NCBI RefSeq assembly: GCF_026241195.1
Contig: NZ_JAPFQO010000001.1
Span: forward strand, 186,001 to 250,000
From: Pontibacter anaerobius
GTDB taxonomy: Bacteria; Bacteroidota; Bacteroidia; Cytophagales; Hymenobacteraceae
DNA length: 64,000 nucleotides
Direction: 5' to 3'
Shown here: positions 12,072 to 22,213 of the stretch, one piece after another
Layout of the letters: each line of letters opens with the position of its first letter
How positions within the stretch are numbered: the first letter of the stretch is position 1
The notes under the pieces: generated by a model
What the model was told of the DNA's origin: nothing
Databases searched by the model: none
What the model saw: the letters and a program-made list of their open reading frames with translations, nothing else
Program-made: the position numbers and the translations under genes

Positions 12072-12899
12072 ATGGCTTTAAAAAAGTTAAGACCAATAAC
12101 ACCAGGTCAAAGATTTAGAGTAGCCCCTGCTTTTGATGAAATCACAGCAACTACTCCTGAGAAATCTTTGTTGGCACCCCTTTCAAAATCTGGTGGACGT
12201 AACAATTCAGGTAGAATGACTATGCGCTATATGGGCGGTGGTCATAAGCAGAAGTATAGAGTAATTGACTTCAAGCGCACAAAGTATGGTGTGCCTGCTA
12301 CAGTGAAGACAATTGAGTATGATCCGAACAGGACAGCTCGTATTGCGCTGCTTCACTATGCTGATGGAGAGAAAACATACATCATCGCTCCTGCGGGCCT
12401 ACAGGTTGGTACTGTAGTAACCTCAGGTCCTGGTGTAGCTCCAGAAGTTGGCAACTGCTTGCCTCTTTCTGATATTCCTCTAGGTACTATCATTCACAAC
12501 ATTGAGCTTCAGCCAGGTGCTGGTGCCACACTAGCAAGAAGTGCAGGATCTTACGCACAGCTAGTAGCTCGTGAAGGACGTTATGCAACAATAAAGCTTC
12601 CTTCAGGCGAGTTGAGAATGGTTCTTGTTAACTGCTCTGCTACTGTAGGTACAGTTTCTAATGGCGAACACATGAATGTGAAGCTTGGAAAAGCTGGCCG
12701 TAAGAGATGGTTAGGCAGACGTCCTCGCGTACGTGGTGTTGCTATGAACCCAGTCGATCACCCTATGGGTGGTGGTGAAGGTAAGTCTTCAGGCGGTCAC
12801 CCACGTTCTCGTAAAGGTCTTTATGCTAAAGGTCTTAAGACGAGAAACAAGAACAAATATTCTGAGAAGCTTATAGTTAATAGAGGAAAGAAAAAGTAA
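12072..12899 (+). CDS. rplB: 50S ribosomal protein L2
   Basis: L2 supports subunit joining and peptidyl transferase function. The 275-residue product has the conserved block [20 protein letters not shown] and the C-terminal [21 protein letters not shown] region with the functionally important histidine. rpsS begins at the next base after its stop. Confidence 0.97.
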   Translation: MALKKLRPITPGQRFRVAPAFDEITATTPEKSLLAPLSKSGGRNNSGRMTMRYMGGGHKQKYRVIDFKRTKYGVPATVKTIEYDPNRTARIALLHYADGEKTYIIAPAGLQVGTVVTSGPGVAPEVGNCLPLSDIPLGTIIHNIELQPGAGATLARSAGSYAQLVAREGRYATIKLPSGELRMVLVNCSATVGTVSNGEHMNVKLGKAGRKRWLGRRPRVRGVAMNPVDHPMGGGEGKSSGGHPRSRKGLYAKGLKTRNKNKYSEKLIVNRGKKK

Positions 12900-13178
12900 A
12901 TGGCTAGATCATTAAAAAAAGGGCCTTATATTGACTTTAGGCTCGAGAAGAAAGTAACTGTAATGAATGAGGCAGGTAAGAAGTCTGTTATCAAGACTTG
13001 GTCTCGCAGATCAATGATTTCTCCGGATTTCGTGGGTCATACTTTTGCAGTTCACAATGGAAATAAGTTCATCCCTGTTTATGTTACGGAGAACATGGTA
13101 GGCCATAAATTGGGTGAATTTGCTCCAACGAGAAACTTTAGAGGTCATATTGCTAAGAAAGATAAAGGCAAGCGTTAA
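12900..13178 (+). CDS. rpsS: 30S ribosomal protein S19
   Basis: S19 lies in the head of the small subunit and contacts S13 and the A-site tRNA. The 92-residue product has the signature [19 protein letters not shown] and the [15 protein letters not shown] box. It directly abuts rplB and is two bases from rplV. Confidence 0.97.
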   Translation: MARSLKKGPYIDFRLEKKVTVMNEAGKKSVIKTWSRRSMISPDFVGHTFAVHNGNKFIPVYVTENMVGHKLGEFAPTRNFRGHIAKKDKGKR

Positions 13179-13180
13179 TA

Positions 13181-13576
13181 ATGGAAGCAATAGCAAAACT
13201 TAAAAATGTCCCTACCTCTCCTCGCAAGATGAGAATGGTAGCAGACTTAGTACGCGGTAAAAGCGTATCGAAGGCTCTTGGTATTCTTAAATTTGAAGCC
13301 AATGCTGGTGCAGCCAAAGTTGAAAAGCTTGTATTATCTGCATTAGCAAATTGGCAGCAGAAGAATGAGGATGCTCGCATAGAGGATGCAAACCTTTACA
13401 TCAAGACTATCTTTGTTGATGAAGGTAAAATGCTGAAGCGTCTTCGTCCTGCTCCGCAGGGCCGTGGTTACAGAATCAGGAAGAGATCAAACCACGTTAC
13501 GCTGGTAATCGACAGCATGACAGAGGAGCAGCTTGAGCAGCAGCAGTCTAAGAAATCTAAAAAAGCCAACAAGTAA
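13181..13576 (+). CDS. rplV: 50S ribosomal protein L22
   Basis: L22 contributes the beta hairpin that narrows the exit tunnel. The 131-residue product contains [18 protein letters not shown] near the start and the hairpin region [20 protein letters not shown]. The C-terminal Gln/Lys-rich tail is a little longer than in E. coli. rpsC follows after five bases. Confidence 0.96.
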   Translation: MEAIAKLKNVPTSPRKMRMVADLVRGKSVSKALGILKFEANAGAAKVEKLVLSALANWQQKNEDARIEDANLYIKTIFVDEGKMLKRLRPAPQGRGYRIRKRSNHVTLVIDSMTEEQLEQQQSKKSKKANK

Positions 13577-13581
13577 GAATT

Positions 13582-14334
13582 ATGGGACAGAAAGTTAATC
13601 CGATAGGTTTTCGACTAGGTGTTATCAAAGGTTGGGATTCTAACTGGTATGGCGGCAAAGATTTCGCTGAGAAGCTGATCGAAGACGAGAAAATTAGAAA
13701 GTATATACTTGCTCGTATTCCTAAAGGCGGTATTTCTAAAATTATAATTGAGAGAACGCTTAAGCGCATTACCATCACTATAAATACGGCTAGACCAGGC
13801 GTAGTGATTGGTAAAGGCGGCCAGGAAGTAGATAAGATCAAAGAAGAGCTTAAGAAGCTTACAAACAAAGATATTCAAATCAATATCTTTGAGATTAAGC
13901 GTCCTGAGTTGGATGCCAAGCTGGTTGGTGAGTCAATTGCTCAGCAGCTGCAGGCACGTATCTCTTTCCGCCGTGCTATGAAGCAAGCAATTGCTTCTGC
14001 GCTACGTGTAGGTGCTGAAGGTATTAAAGTACAGGTATCAGGCCGTTTGGGTGGTGCTGAGATGGCAAGAACAGAGCACTACAAAGAAGGTAGAACTCCG
14101 CTTCACACCCTGCGTGCAGATATCGATTACGCTCTTTCCGAAGCACAGACAGTGTATGGCAAACTAGGTATCAAAGTATGGATCTTCAAGGGTGAGGTTT
14201 ATGGTAAAAAAGATCTTACTCCAAACGCCGGCCTGGAGAGCAAAGGACCTGGTTCTGCCTCTGGCGACAGACGTGGTGGTGACCGTCGCAACAAAAAGGG
14301 TGAAGGTGCACCAAAGCGTAAGCGTCGTCAATAA
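13582..14334 (+). CDS. rpsC: 30S ribosomal protein S3
   Basis: S3 binds the head of 16S rRNA and forms part of the mRNA entry channel. The 250-residue product has the [13 protein letters not shown] start, the KH-domain loop [17 protein letters not shown] and [13 protein letters not shown]. Compared with E. coli it has an extra Gly/Lys/Arg-rich tail (from about residue 210) likely to be disordered and RNA-binding. Confidence 0.97.
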   Translation: MGQKVNPIGFRLGVIKGWDSNWYGGKDFAEKLIEDEKIRKYILARIPKGGISKIIIERTLKRITITINTARPGVVIGKGGQEVDKIKEELKKLTNKDIQINIFEIKRPELDAKLVGESIAQQLQARISFRRAMKQAIASALRVGAEGIKVQVSGRLGGAEMARTEHYKEGRTPLHTLRADIDYALSEAQTVYGKLGIKVWIFKGEVYGKKDLTPNAGLESKGPGSASGDRRGGDRRNKKGEGAPKRKRRQ

Positions 14335-14363
14335 TCGAGTGTTAACATTATAAGTTTTAGAAA

Positions 14364-14786
14364 ATGTTACAGCCTAGAAGGACTAAATATAGAAAAATGC
14401 AGAAAGGCCGCGTAAAGGGTCTGGCTCACAGAGGCAGCTCTATTGCGTTTGGTTCTTTCGCTATCAAGTCTCTTGAATCAACATGGATTACATCTCGCCA
14501 GATTGAGGCAGCACGTATCGCCATGACAAGAGCAATGAAACGTGAGGGTCAAGTTTGGATCCGTATTTTCCCTGACAAACCTATTACAAAGAAGCCTGCT
14601 GAGGTTCGAATGGGTAAGGGTAAAGGTTCTCCTGAATATTGGGTAGCAGTGGTTAAACCAGGTACAATCATGTTTGAGTCTGATGGTGTGCCTCTTGAAG
14701 TAGCAAAAGAGTCTTTGAGACTTGCTGCTCAGAAACTGCCAGTAAAAACAAAGTTTGTAGTACGTAGAGATTACGTTGAGAAATAA
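14364..14786 (+). CDS. rplP: 50S ribosomal protein L16
   Basis: L16 organises the A site and the binding of the tRNA acceptor arm. The 140-residue product starts [16 protein letters not shown] and includes [19 protein letters not shown], a family signature. It starts 29 bases after rpsC; rpmC begins one base after its stop. Confidence 0.97.
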   Translation: MLQPRRTKYRKMQKGRVKGLAHRGSSIAFGSFAIKSLESTWITSRQIEAARIAMTRAMKREGQVWIRIFPDKPITKKPAEVRMGKGKGSPEYWVAVVKPGTIMFESDGVPLEVAKESLRLAAQKLPVKTKFVVRRDYVEK

Positions 14787-14787
14787 A

Positions 14788-14988
14788 ATGAAAAATTCAG
14801 AGATAACAGCTTTATCTGCCGAAGAACTGCAAGAGAAGCTCAACACTGAGAAAGCTAACCTGCAGACCATGCGTTTTGCACATGCTATATCTCCACTGGA
14901 GAACCCAATGAAAATCCGCGAGACGAAGCGACTGATCGCCAGATTGAGTACTGAAGTTCGTCGTCGTGAAATAGAAGCTAACTCTTAA
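14788..14988 (+). CDS. rpmC: 50S ribosomal protein L29
   Basis: L29 is a two-helix protein at the tunnel exit next to L23. The ATG at 14788 gives 66 residues beginning [22 protein letters not shown] twelve bases upstream is in frame but would overlap rplP, so it is not preferred. The [20 protein letters not shown] region is typical of L29. Confidence 0.94.
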   Translation: MKNSEITALSAEELQEKLNTEKANLQTMRFAHAISPLENPMKIRETKRLIARLSTEVRRREIEANS

Positions 14989-15002
14989 GACTGATTAAGA
15001 TC

Positions 15003-15257
15003 ATGGAGAGAAACCTAAGAAAAGAAAGAAGCGGAAAGGTTGTTAGCAACAAGATGGACAAATCAATTACTGTACTTGTGGAGAGCAGAATGAAGCACCC
15101 TATGTATGGTAAGTTTGTTAGCAAGTCTAACAAGTTCATGGCTCACGACGAAAACAACGACTGCAACATCGGTGATGTTGTTCGCATTCAGGAGACGCGT
15201 CCGCTCAGCAAGAACAAGAAATGGCGTTTAGTAGAAATCATAGAAAGGGCTAAATAA
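15003..15257 (+). CDS. rpsQ: 30S ribosomal protein S17
   Basis: S17 is an OB-fold primary binding protein of the 5' domain of 16S rRNA. The 84-residue product contains [20 protein letters not shown] and the [19 protein letters not shown] signature. rplN starts one base after its stop. Confidence 0.96.
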   Translation: MERNLRKERSGKVVSNKMDKSITVLVESRMKHPMYGKFVSKSNKFMAHDENNDCNIGDVVRIQETRPLSKNKKWRLVEIIERAK

Positions 15258-15258
15258 A

Positions 15259-15627
15259 ATGATACAGCAGGAATCAAGACTAAGTGTAGCTGATAACAGC
15301 GGTGCTAAAGAAGTTCTTTGCATCCGTGTGTTAGGCGGTACTGGCAAGAAGTATGCCTCCGTTGGCGACAGAATTGTTGTAACTGTGAAGTCTGCCCTTT
15401 CTTCTGGTAACGTTAAGAAAGGTACTGTTTCTAAAGCAGTTATTGTAAGAACTAAGAAAGAGGTTAGAAGAAAAGACGGCTCATATATTCGTTTCGACGA
15501 TAACGCCGCTGTTCTTTTGAACGCAAATAACGAGCCACGTGGTACGCGTATTTTCGGACCAGTTGCACGTGAACTTCGTGAAAAGCAATTCATGAAAATT
15601 GTTTCGTTAGCGCCTGAAGTTCTATAA
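15259..15627 (+). CDS. rplN: 50S ribosomal protein L14
   Basis: L14 forms an intersubunit bridge and is where the silencing factor RsfS docks in bacteria. The 122-residue product begins [19 protein letters not shown] and ends with [24 protein letters not shown], both family hallmarks. Normal length. Confidence 0.97.
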   Translation: MIQQESRLSVADNSGAKEVLCIRVLGGTGKKYASVGDRIVVTVKSALSSGNVKKGTVSKAVIVRTKKEVRRKDGSYIRFDDNAAVLLNANNEPRGTRIFGPVARELREKQFMKIVSLAPEVL

Positions 15628-15645
15628 CTACAAATTCAGATTAAA

Positions 15646-15969
15646 ATGAATAAGAAAAAACTTCATGTAAAGACTGGCGATACAGTTAAAGTAATAGCCG
15701 GTGACGAGCGCGGCAAGACTGGCCGCATTATCGCTGTAAACACAGAAAAGCAGAGAGTAACTATTGAGGGCCTTAACATGGTAACAAAGCACCAGAAACC
15801 TAGTGCTCAGAATCCACAGGGCGGCATCAACAAAGTAGAAGCTCCTATTCACGCTAGCAATGTTATGCTTGTAGATCCTAAATCAGGTGAAACAACTAAG
15901 ACTGCTAAAAGAAAAAACAGCGAAGGTAAAACAGAGCGTTATTCTAAAAAGACAGGAGAGGTAATCTAA
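15646..15969 (+). CDS. rplX: 50S ribosomal protein L24
   Basis: L24 starts large-subunit assembly and lies close to the tunnel exit. The 107-residue product has the KOW motif ([20 protein letters not shown]) and [11 protein letters not shown]. rplE follows after one base. Confidence 0.96.
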   Translation: MNKKKLHVKTGDTVKVIAGDERGKTGRIIAVNTEKQRVTIEGLNMVTKHQKPSAQNPQGGINKVEAPIHASNVMLVDPKSGETTKTAKRKNSEGKTERYSKKTGEVI

Positions 15970-15970
15970 G

Positions 15971-16525
15971 ATGGCAACTGCAAGATTAAAAGAGAAATAT
16001 CAAAACGAGGTAGTGCCTGCCTTGAAAGAGAAGTTCCAGTATAAGAACGTCATGCAGGTGCCGAAGATCACTAAGATCTCTATCAATAAAGGTATCGGCG
16101 CTGCCGTTGCCGATAAGAAATTGGTCGATATCGGTGTGGAGGAGCTTTCAACTATCACTGGCCAAAAGGCTGTGCCTACGATTGCAAAGAAGTCAGTATC
16201 AAACTTCAAGCTTCGTGAAGGTATGCCAATTGGTGCTCGCGTGACACTGCGAGGTGAGAAAATGTATGAATTCCTGGATCGCCTTCTTACTGTGGCCCTG
16301 CCACGTGTACGTGACTTCAGAGGTGTTAATGACAAAGGCTTTGATGGCCGTGGTAACTATACACTTGGAGTTAAGGAGCAGATCATCTTCCCTGAAATCA
16401 GCATTGATAAAATTAAAGCTATCTCAGGTATGGATATCACATTTGTTACAACCGCTAACACAGACGAAGAGAGCTACGAACTGCTAAAAGCATTCGGTAT
16501 GCCATTCGCTAATATCAAGAAATAA
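15971..16525 (+). CDS. rplE: 50S ribosomal protein L5
   Basis: L5 binds 5S rRNA and contacts S13 in the intersubunit bridge. The 184-residue product has the motif [24 protein letters not shown] and the [21 protein letters not shown] signature. It lies between rplX and rpsN, as in most spc operons. Confidence 0.97.
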   Translation: MATARLKEKYQNEVVPALKEKFQYKNVMQVPKITKISINKGIGAAVADKKLVDIGVEELSTITGQKAVPTIAKKSVSNFKLREGMPIGARVTLRGEKMYEFLDRLLTVALPRVRDFRGVNDKGFDGRGNYTLGVKEQIIFPEISIDKIKAISGMDITFVTTANTDEESYELLKAFGMPFANIKK

Positions 16526-16527
16526 CC

Positions 16528-16797
16528 ATGGCAAGAGAAGCAGTAAAAGCCAGAGAGCTTAAAAGAGAAAAACTTGTAGCGAAGTATGCTGCAAAAAGAG
16601 CTGAACTAAAGGCCAAAGGTGACTACGAGGCACTTGACAAGCTGCCACGTAATGCATCTCCTGTAAGACTTCATAACCGATGCAAACTTTCTGGTAGACC
16701 AAGAGGATACATGAGAAAGTTCGGTATTTCTCGTGTAGTTTTCAGAGAGCTAGCGGTTATGGGTAAAATTCCTGGTGTTACAAAAGCGAGCTGGTAA
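16528..16797 (+). CDS. rpsN: 30S ribosomal protein S14, zinc-free form
   Basis: S14 completes the head of the small subunit. At 89 residues it is the long form, and it has a single cysteine (in [18 protein letters not shown]). The CxxC-x-CxxC zinc ribbon of the short form is therefore absent. The C-terminal [12 protein letters not shown] is the canonical ending. Confidence 0.96.
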   Translation: MAREAVKARELKREKLVAKYAAKRAELKAKGDYEALDKLPRNASPVRLHNRCKLSGRPRGYMRKFGISRVVFRELAVMGKIPGVTKASW

Positions 16798-16799
16798 TT

Positions 16800-16845
16800 T
16801 TTTAGGATTCTCATTAAGAATCTTAAAAAGATATTACTATCTTTG
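16800..16845 (+). promoter_or_regulatory. Hairpin plus possible internal promoter before rpsH
   Basis: A 10-base stem (TTAGGATTCT / AGAATCTTAA, one G-T pair) lies directly after rpsN. It is followed by TATCTTTG at 16838-16845, a full -7 match. No TTTG sits at the proper -33 distance, so the promoter is uncertain. The 90-base gap is the largest within the ribosomal series after rplC and may mark a start of a second transcript. Confidence 0.4.
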
Positions 16846-16887
16846 CCCCTCGCTTAGATAAAGCATTCATTATTACATTCATTCATA

Positions 16888-17286
16888 ATGAACACAGATC
16901 CAATAGCAGATTATTTAACTAGAGTGCGTAATGCTATAAAAGCTAACCACAGAATAGTTGAGATACCATCTAGCAAGATTAAACAAGAGATCACAAAAGT
17001 ATTGTACGATAAAGGCTATATTCAAAGCTATAAGTTTGATGAGTCTGGCGTACAAGGCACGATTAAGATAGCTCTGAAGTATAACCCTAACACTAAGCAG
17101 TCTGCTATTGTGAAACTGGAGAGGGTAAGTAAGCCAGGGCTTCGCAAATACGCTGGTAGCGAGAACCTGCCAAGAGTATTGAACGGACTTGGTGTAGCCA
17201 TTTTGTCTACATCTAAGGGTGTGATGACAGAGAAAGAGGCTAAGTCACTTAATGTAGGTGGCGAGGTGTTATGTTATGTATATTAA
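16888..17286 (+). CDS. rpsH: 30S ribosomal protein S8
   Basis: S8 binds the central domain of 16S rRNA; in E. coli it is also the repressor of the spc operon. The 132-residue product starts MNTDPIADYLTRVRNAIKA and ends with LGVAILSTSKGVMTEKEAKSLNVGGEVLCYVY, which are family hallmarks. It follows a gap with a hairpin and a possible promoter. Confidence 0.97.
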   Translation: MNTDPIADYLTRVRNAIKANHRIVEIPSSKIKQEITKVLYDKGYIQSYKFDESGVQGTIKIALKYNPNTKQSAIVKLERVSKPGLRKYAGSENLPRVLNGLGVAILSTSKGVMTEKEAKSLNVGGEVLCYVY

Positions 17287-17300
17287 TAGGAGGATAGACA

Positions 17301-17855
17301 ATGTCACGTATAGGAAAATTGCCAATCACCCTGCCTAACAATACACAAGTTACCATCGGTGATAACAATGTAGTAACAGTGAAAGGCCCTAAAGGCGAGC
17401 TTTCTACTACTCTTGATAAGGATATGATTGTTAAGCAGGACGACAACACAGTTGTTGTAGAGCGTCCAACTGAGCAGAAGCGCCATAAAGCTATGCACGG
17501 TCTTTACAGATCACTTATCAATAACATGGTAGTAGGTGTGAGCGAAGGCTATAAGGAGCAACTTGAACTAGTTGGTGTAGGTTATAAAGCATCAGTTCAA
17601 GGAAAGACCCTTGAACTGTCGCTAGGTTACTCTCACAACATCTACATGAGCATGCCTGATGAGGTGTTTGCGACTGCTGTTACTGAGAAAGGTAAAAACC
17701 CAATCGTAACGCTGGAGAGCATCGACAAACAATTAATCGGCCAGGTTGCTGCTAAGATCAGATCACTGCGCAAGGTTGAGCCTTATAAAGGTAAGGGTAT
17801 CCGCTTCGTAGGAGAAGTTATCAGAAGAAAAGCTGGTAAGACAGCATCTAAATAA
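17301..17855 (+). CDS. rplF: 50S ribosomal protein L6
   Basis: L6 lies near the GTPase-associated centre. The 184-residue product starts [17 protein letters not shown] and has the C-terminal signature [21 protein letters not shown]. An AGGAGG about nine bases upstream of the start (17287-17292) is a proper Shine-Dalgarno sequence, uncommon in this window. Confidence 0.97.
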   Translation: MSRIGKLPITLPNNTQVTIGDNNVVTVKGPKGELSTTLDKDMIVKQDDNTVVVERPTEQKRHKAMHGLYRSLINNMVVGVSEGYKEQLELVGVGYKASVQGKTLELSLGYSHNIYMSMPDEVFATAVTEKGKNPIVTLESIDKQLIGQVAAKIRSLRKVEPYKGKGIRFVGEVIRRKAGKTASK

Positions 17856-17863
17856 TCGTCATC

Positions 17864-18211
17864 ATGTCTACTAATAAAATAAGCAGAAGACTAAGAATTA
17901 AGAAAGGTATCAGGAATAAAATTTCTGGTACCGCTGAAAGGCCAAGATTGACTGTGTTCCGTAGCAACAAGGCTATTTATGCACAGTTAGTTGACGACAC
18001 TACTGGTGTGACACTAGTGGCTGCCTCTTCAGTGAAGCTTGATGATGCAAAAGCTAATATCGAAACTGCAGGTAAGGTTGGAACGTCTATCGCTGAACAA
18101 GCGTTGGCAAAAGGAATCTCTGAAGTAGTTTTCGATCGTAACGGTTACCTTTATCACGGTAAAGTAAAATCATTGGCAGAAGGCGCTCGTGAGGCAGGCC
18201 TTAAATTCTAA
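17864..18211 (+). CDS. rplR: 50S ribosomal protein L18
   Basis: L18 binds 5S rRNA together with L5. The 115-residue product has [29 protein letters not shown] and the C-terminal [26 protein letters not shown], as expected. Located between rplF and rpsE. Confidence 0.96.
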   Translation: MSTNKISRRLRIKKGIRNKISGTAERPRLTVFRSNKAIYAQLVDDTTGVTLVAASSVKLDDAKANIETAGKVGTSIAEQALAKGISEVVFDRNGYLYHGKVKSLAEGAREAGLKF

Positions 18212-18216
18212 ATAAT

Positions 18217-18735
18217 ATGTTGAAGAATAATATACGTAGCGTAAAGGCAAGCGAAATCGAGCTTAAGGAGCGAGTAGTAGCCATTAACCGTGTAGCCAAG
18301 GTTGTGAAAGGTGGTAGAAGATTTAGCTTCGCCGCCATCGTGGTAGTTGGTGATGGAAATGGTGTAGTTGGTTACGGCCTTGGTAAAGCCAATGAGGTAA
18401 CAGACGCAATTGCTAAAGGTATTGATGACGCAAAGAAGAACCTAGTAAAGGTTCCTGTATATCATAATACCGTTCCTCATGCAATTGAAGGGAAGTATTC
18501 TGGAGGTTTTGTGTTGGTGAAGCCAGCTGCCCCAGGTACAGGTGTAATCGCGGGCGGTGCAATGCGTGCTGTTCTGGAAAGTGCCGGTATCAAAGACGTA
18601 CTTTGTAAGTCAAAAGGTTCTTCTAACCCACATAACGTGGTAAAGGCTACCTTTGACGCTCTTTCTAAAATGCGTGATCCTTTGGCAGTAGCTCAACAGC
18701 GCGGTGTTAATTTACAGAAAGTATTCAACGGATAA
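18217..18735 (+). CDS. rpsE: 30S ribosomal protein S5
   Basis: S5 helps form the mRNA entry tunnel and affects fidelity. The 172-residue product has the double-stranded-RNA-binding fold motif [20 protein letters not shown] and the [19 protein letters not shown] loop. It lies between rplR and rpmD. Confidence 0.97.
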   Translation: MLKNNIRSVKASEIELKERVVAINRVAKVVKGGRRFSFAAIVVVGDGNGVVGYGLGKANEVTDAIAKGIDDAKKNLVKVPVYHNTVPHAIEGKYSGGFVLVKPAAPGTGVIAGGAMRAVLESAGIKDVLCKSKGSSNPHNVVKATFDALSKMRDPLAVAQQRGVNLQKVFNG

Positions 18736-18740
18736 TTGAA

Positions 18741-18920
18741 ATGGCTAAAGTAACTATCACTCAAGTTAAGAGCATTATCGATAAACCTCAATCACAAAAG
18801 CGCACTATTCAAGCTCTAGGTTTAGGCAAGATAAGCAAATCAGTAACTGTTGAGAATACTCCGCAGATAGCTGGTATGATAAAGAAAGTCCAGCATTTAG
18901 TAGAAGTAAAAGAACAATAA
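18741..18920 (+). CDS. rpmD: 50S ribosomal protein L30
   Basis: L30 is a small large-subunit protein. The 59-residue product starts MAKVTITQVKSIIDKP and contains the QKRTIQALGLGKISKSV signature. The ATG is five bases after rpsE and the stop is two bases before rplO, the canonical spc order. Confidence 0.95.
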   Translation: MAKVTITQVKSIIDKPQSQKRTIQALGLGKISKSVTVENTPQIAGMIKKVQHLVEVKEQ

Positions 18921-18922
18921 TC

Positions 18923-19369
18923 ATGTACTTACATTCTTTAAAACCTGCAGAAGGTTCTGTAAAGACTAGAAAGAGAATAGGTAGAGGTACTGGTTCAGGT
19001 AGAGGTGGTACTTCTACACGCGGACATAAAGGTGCTAAATCTCGTTCTGGTTATTCACAGAAAGCCGGATTTGAAGGTGGCCAAATGCCACTTCAGAGAC
19101 GTGTTCCTAAGTTTGGCTTCAAAAACATTAACCGTGTTGAGTATAAAGCTATTAACTTAGATGTAATTCAGGCTCTTGCTGAGTCTACAAACGAGACCGT
19201 TATGAACTTTGATTTCTTCAAAGCGCACGGTCTTGTCCAGAAGAACGATAAAGTTAAGGTTTTGGGCAGAGGAGAAATTAATAAAGCTGTTGAGATTCAT
19301 GCTCATGCTTTCTCTGGTACTGCATCATCATCAATTGAAAAAGCAGGCGGTAAAACAGTTGCTCTTTAA
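18923..19369 (+). CDS. rplO: 50S ribosomal protein L15
   Basis: L15 is a late-assembly protein of the large subunit. The 148-residue product has the long Gly/Arg-rich N-terminal extension (RIGRGTGSGRGGTSTRGHKG) that threads into 23S rRNA, and the GGQMPLQRRVPKFGF motif. Twelve bases separate it from secY. Confidence 0.97.
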   Translation: MYLHSLKPAEGSVKTRKRIGRGTGSGRGGTSTRGHKGAKSRSGYSQKAGFEGGQMPLQRRVPKFGFKNINRVEYKAINLDVIQALAESTNETVMNFDFFKAHGLVQKNDKVKVLGRGEINKAVEIHAHAFSGTASSSIEKAGGKTVAL

Positions 19370-19381
19370 TCAGTAGGAGGT

Positions 19382-20698
19382 ATGAAGAAGTTTATAACAA
19401 CGTTAAAGAACATTTTTGCTATAGAAGACTTAAGAGTGAGAATTCTTAATACTATTTTCTTTATAGCTATTTTTAGACTTGGTTCTTTTGTTGTTTTGCC
19501 TGGCGTTGATCCTAATCAATTACAAGCTAACACATCCGGTATATTCGGCCTGTTAGATACCTTTTTGGGTGGAGCATTTAGCAATGCTTCCATCTTTGCG
19601 TTAGGTATCATGCCATATATATCAGCTTCTATCGTACTTCAACTACTCACCATAGCTGTACCTTACTTCCAAAAAATGCAGAAAGAGGGTGAATCTGGTA
19701 GAAAGAAAATCAACCAGATCACTCGCGTTCTGACTATAATTATCACGCTTGCACAGGCTGTAGGCTTTGTAGCTACAATCAACTCAGAAGCAATAGCAAT
19801 CAATACAACATTGTTTACTATTACCTCTATGATTGTGCTTACTTCCGGCACCATATTCTGTATGTGGCTTGGGGAGAAAATAACAGATAAAGGTATTGGT
19901 AACGGTATTTCTATGCTGATTATGATCGGCATCGTTTCCAGGTTCCCTGGTGCTATTGTTGCTGAGTTCCTGTCTAAGCAATTAAATGGAGCTTTACTTT
20001 TCCTGTTTGAGTTAATAGTTCTCTTCTTTGTTGTAATGTCTGTTGTTATGCTGACACAGGCCGTAAGAAGAATCCCTGTGCAGTATGCAAAGCAAGTTGG
20101 AACAAGCTCTCTATACAGCGGCCAAAGACAGTTTATACCTTTAAAGGTTAATGCTGCCGGTGTAATGCCAATCATCTTTGCTCAGTCTTTAATGTTCCTG
20201 CCTTCTATGATTGCTTCTATATGGGCAGACTCAAGTGAGACAGCGAATTATATTGGTGCTACTTTTTCTGACTTCACATCTTGGCAGTATAATGTCGTAT
20301 TTGGTTTACTGATCCTGGTCTTTACTTATTTTTATACAGCGATCAGTGTTAACCCTAATCAGATTGCGGACGATTTAAAGCGTAGCGGAGGTTTTATACC
20401 TGGCGTTAAACCAGGTCGCTCTACTTCAGAATACATCGATGCTATCTTAACTAAAATAACTTTACCAGGTGCTATTTACCTAGCCCTTGTAGCTATATTC
20501 CCTGCTATAGCCATGCTGTTTGGAGTAACACGAGAGTTTTCTCAATTCTTTGGTGGTACATCTCTAATCATTATGGTAGGTGTTGTTCTCGATACTTTAC
20601 AACAAGTAGAAAGTTACCTGCTGATGCGCCACTACGATGGCATGATGAAGTCAGGTAAATTGAGAGGCAGAACAGAGAATATTGCTATGGTATCCTAA
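19382..20698 (+). CDS. secY: Protein translocase subunit SecY
   Basis: SecY is the channel of the general secretion pathway and works with SecA, encoded at 40254. The 438-residue inner-membrane protein shows about ten hydrophobic segments. It has the plug/TM2 region GIMPYISASIVLQLL and the cytosolic loop SGRKKINQITR, as in the family. A GGAGG is present but ends only one base before the ATG, too close for ordinary spacing, so coupling to rplO may drive initiation. Confidence 0.97.
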   Translation: MKKFITTLKNIFAIEDLRVRILNTIFFIAIFRLGSFVVLPGVDPNQLQANTSGIFGLLDTFLGGAFSNASIFALGIMPYISASIVLQLLTIAVPYFQKMQKEGESGRKKINQITRVLTIIITLAQAVGFVATINSEAIAINTTLFTITSMIVLTSGTIFCMWLGEKITDKGIGNGISMLIMIGIVSRFPGAIVAEFLSKQLNGALLFLFELIVLFFVVMSVVMLTQAVRRIPVQYAKQVGTSSLYSGQRQFIPLKVNAAGVMPIIFAQSLMFLPSMIASIWADSSETANYIGATFSDFTSWQYNVVFGLLILVFTYFYTAISVNPNQIADDLKRSGGFIPGVKPGRSTSEYIDAILTKITLPGAIYLALVAIFPAIAMLFGVTREFSQFFGGTSLIIMVGVVLDTLQQVESYLLMRHYDGMMKSGKLRGRTENIAMVS

Positions 20699-20701
20699 TC
20701 A

Positions 20702-21475
20702 ATGATTATATACAAAACAGAAGAAGAAATTGAGTTAATTCGCCAAAGTGCTTTGATCTTAAGCAAAGCACATGGCGAAATTGCTCGTCTTATCAAGCCT
20801 GGTGTTTCTACTCTTCAACTGGATAAATTAGCTGAAGAGTTTATTCTTGATAATGGGGCCAAGCCTTCATTCAAGAACTATAATGGTTTCCCTTACAGCC
20901 TTTGTATATCAGTTAACTCTGTCGTAGTGCATGGTATGCCAGGGAAGTATACTTTGAACGATGGAGATGTAATTTCTGTTGATGGAGGTGTTTATAAGAA
21001 TGGCTTCCATAGTGATTGTGCCTATACTCACGCTGTAGGAGAAGTTGGGCCTGAAGTTCAAAAACTCCTTGAAGTGACGAAGCAGTCACTTTATTTAGGA
21101 TTAGAAAAGGCGGTAGTAGGGAACAGGTTAGGAGATGTTAGCCATACTATTCAGGAGTTTGCAGAAGCGAATGGCTTTACCATAGTCCGAGAGCTTGTAG
21201 GCCATGGTATTGGCCGCAATTTGCATGAGGCTCCTGAAGTTCCGAACTATGGCAAGCGTGGTCAGGGAGTAAAATTACAGAATGGCCTAGTGCTCGCAGT
21301 AGAGCCAATGGTGAACCTTGGGACGAGACATATAGTGCAGGAGGATGATGGGTGGACGATTCGTACGAAGGATAATAAACCCTCAGCTCACTTTGAACAT
21401 ACAGTTGTAGTTCGTAAAGATAAAGCTGAGATATTAACAACTTTTGATTATATAGAACAAGCTAATAAATCATAA
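20702..21475 (+). CDS. map: Type I methionine aminopeptidase
   Basis: Removes the initiator methionine from new proteins in the cytoplasm. The 257-residue product has the metal-binding residues in DGGVYKNGFHSDCAYTHAVG (two Asp), GHGIGRNLHEAPEVPN (His), LAVEPMV (Glu) and the C-terminal FEHTVVV (Glu). It lies three bases after secY and directly abuts infA, a common arrangement in spc operons. Confidence 0.96.
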   Translation: MIIYKTEEEIELIRQSALILSKAHGEIARLIKPGVSTLQLDKLAEEFILDNGAKPSFKNYNGFPYSLCISVNSVVVHGMPGKYTLNDGDVISVDGGVYKNGFHSDCAYTHAVGEVGPEVQKLLEVTKQSLYLGLEKAVVGNRLGDVSHTIQEFAEANGFTIVRELVGHGIGRNLHEAPEVPNYGKRGQGVKLQNGLVLAVEPMVNLGTRHIVQEDDGWTIRTKDNKPSAHFEHTVVVRKDKAEILTTFDYIEQANKS

Positions 21476-21694
21476 ATGGCAAAACAGTCGTCCATAGAAC
21501 AAGACGGGACTATAGTAGAGGCTTTATCAAACGCCATGTTTCGGGTTGAGCTTGAGAATGGTCATCAGGTAGTAGCTCACATCTCTGGTAAGATGCGCAT
21601 GAATTACATCAAAATTCTTCCAGGAGACAGAGTGAAGTTAGAGATGTCTCCCTATGATCTTACCAAAGGCAGAATTGTTTACCGATATAAATAA
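21476..21694 (+). CDS. infA: Translation initiation factor IF-1
   Basis: IF-1 binds the A site of the small subunit during initiation. The 72-residue OB-fold protein shows [31 protein letters not shown] and ends [12 protein letters not shown], both diagnostic. Its ATG directly follows the map stop. Confidence 0.97.
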   Translation: MAKQSSIEQDGTIVEALSNAMFRVELENGHQVVAHISGKMRMNYIKILPGDRVKLEMSPYDLTKGRIVYRYK

Positions 21695-21699
21695 ATCCA

Positions 21700-21816
21700 A
21701 TGAAAGTTAAAGCATCAGTAAAAAAGAGAAGTGCTGATTGTAAGGTTATCCGTCGTAAGGGGAAGCTTTACGTAATCAACAAAAAGAATCCAAGATATAA
21801 ACAAAGACAAGGTTAA
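21700..21816 (+). CDS. rpmJ: 50S ribosomal protein L36, zinc-free form
   Basis: L36 is the smallest ribosomal protein. The 38-residue product reads [17 protein letters not shown] at the start and ends NPRYKQRQG. The zinc ribbon of the classical form (three Cys and one His) is reduced to one cysteine at position 14, so it should not bind zinc. It starts six bases after infA, in its usual place before rpsM. Confidence 0.95.
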   Translation: MKVKASVKKRSADCKVIRRKGKLYVINKKNPRYKQRQG

Positions 21817-21825
21817 TTTATTTTT

Positions 21826-22203
21826 ATGGCTAGAATAGCAGGAGTAGATATTCCGGACAACAAGAGAGGAGAAATCGCCCTTACCTACATTTTTGGTATC
21901 GGCCGCAGCCTTTCAAAGCAGATTTTAACTAAAGCCGGGGTGGATCTTGACAAAAAGGTAAAAGACTGGACTGAGGATGAAGCCGGTGAGGTTAGAAATG
22001 TAATTGCAGCAGACATCAAAACGGAGGGTGTTTTAAGATCCGAAGTTCAGCTGCACATTAAGCGTCTTCTTGATATTGGTTGCTACCGTGGGTTAAGACA
22101 CCGTAAAGGTTTGCCTGTGCGTGGACAGCGTACTAAGAACAACTCACGCACAAGAAAAGGTAAGCGTAAGACAGTTGCTAACAAGAAGAAAGCATCTAAA
22201 TAA
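21826..22203 (+). CDS. rpsM: 30S ribosomal protein S13
   Basis: S13 forms the intersubunit bridges with L5 and contacts the P-site tRNA. The 125-residue product begins [21 protein letters not shown] and has the C-terminal [19 protein letters not shown]. It opens the alpha cluster, followed by rpsK. Confidence 0.97.
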   Translation: MARIAGVDIPDNKRGEIALTYIFGIGRSLSKQILTKAGVDLDKKVKDWTEDEAGEVRNVIAADIKTEGVLRSEVQLHIKRLLDIGCYRGLRHRKGLPVRGQRTKNNSRTRKGKRKTVANKKKASK

Positions 22204-22213
22204 TCACTAGATC

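Noticed and set aside
16254..16487. 77-codon plus-strand frame inside rplE
   Set aside because: It is an out-of-frame shadow of rplE without features of its own.
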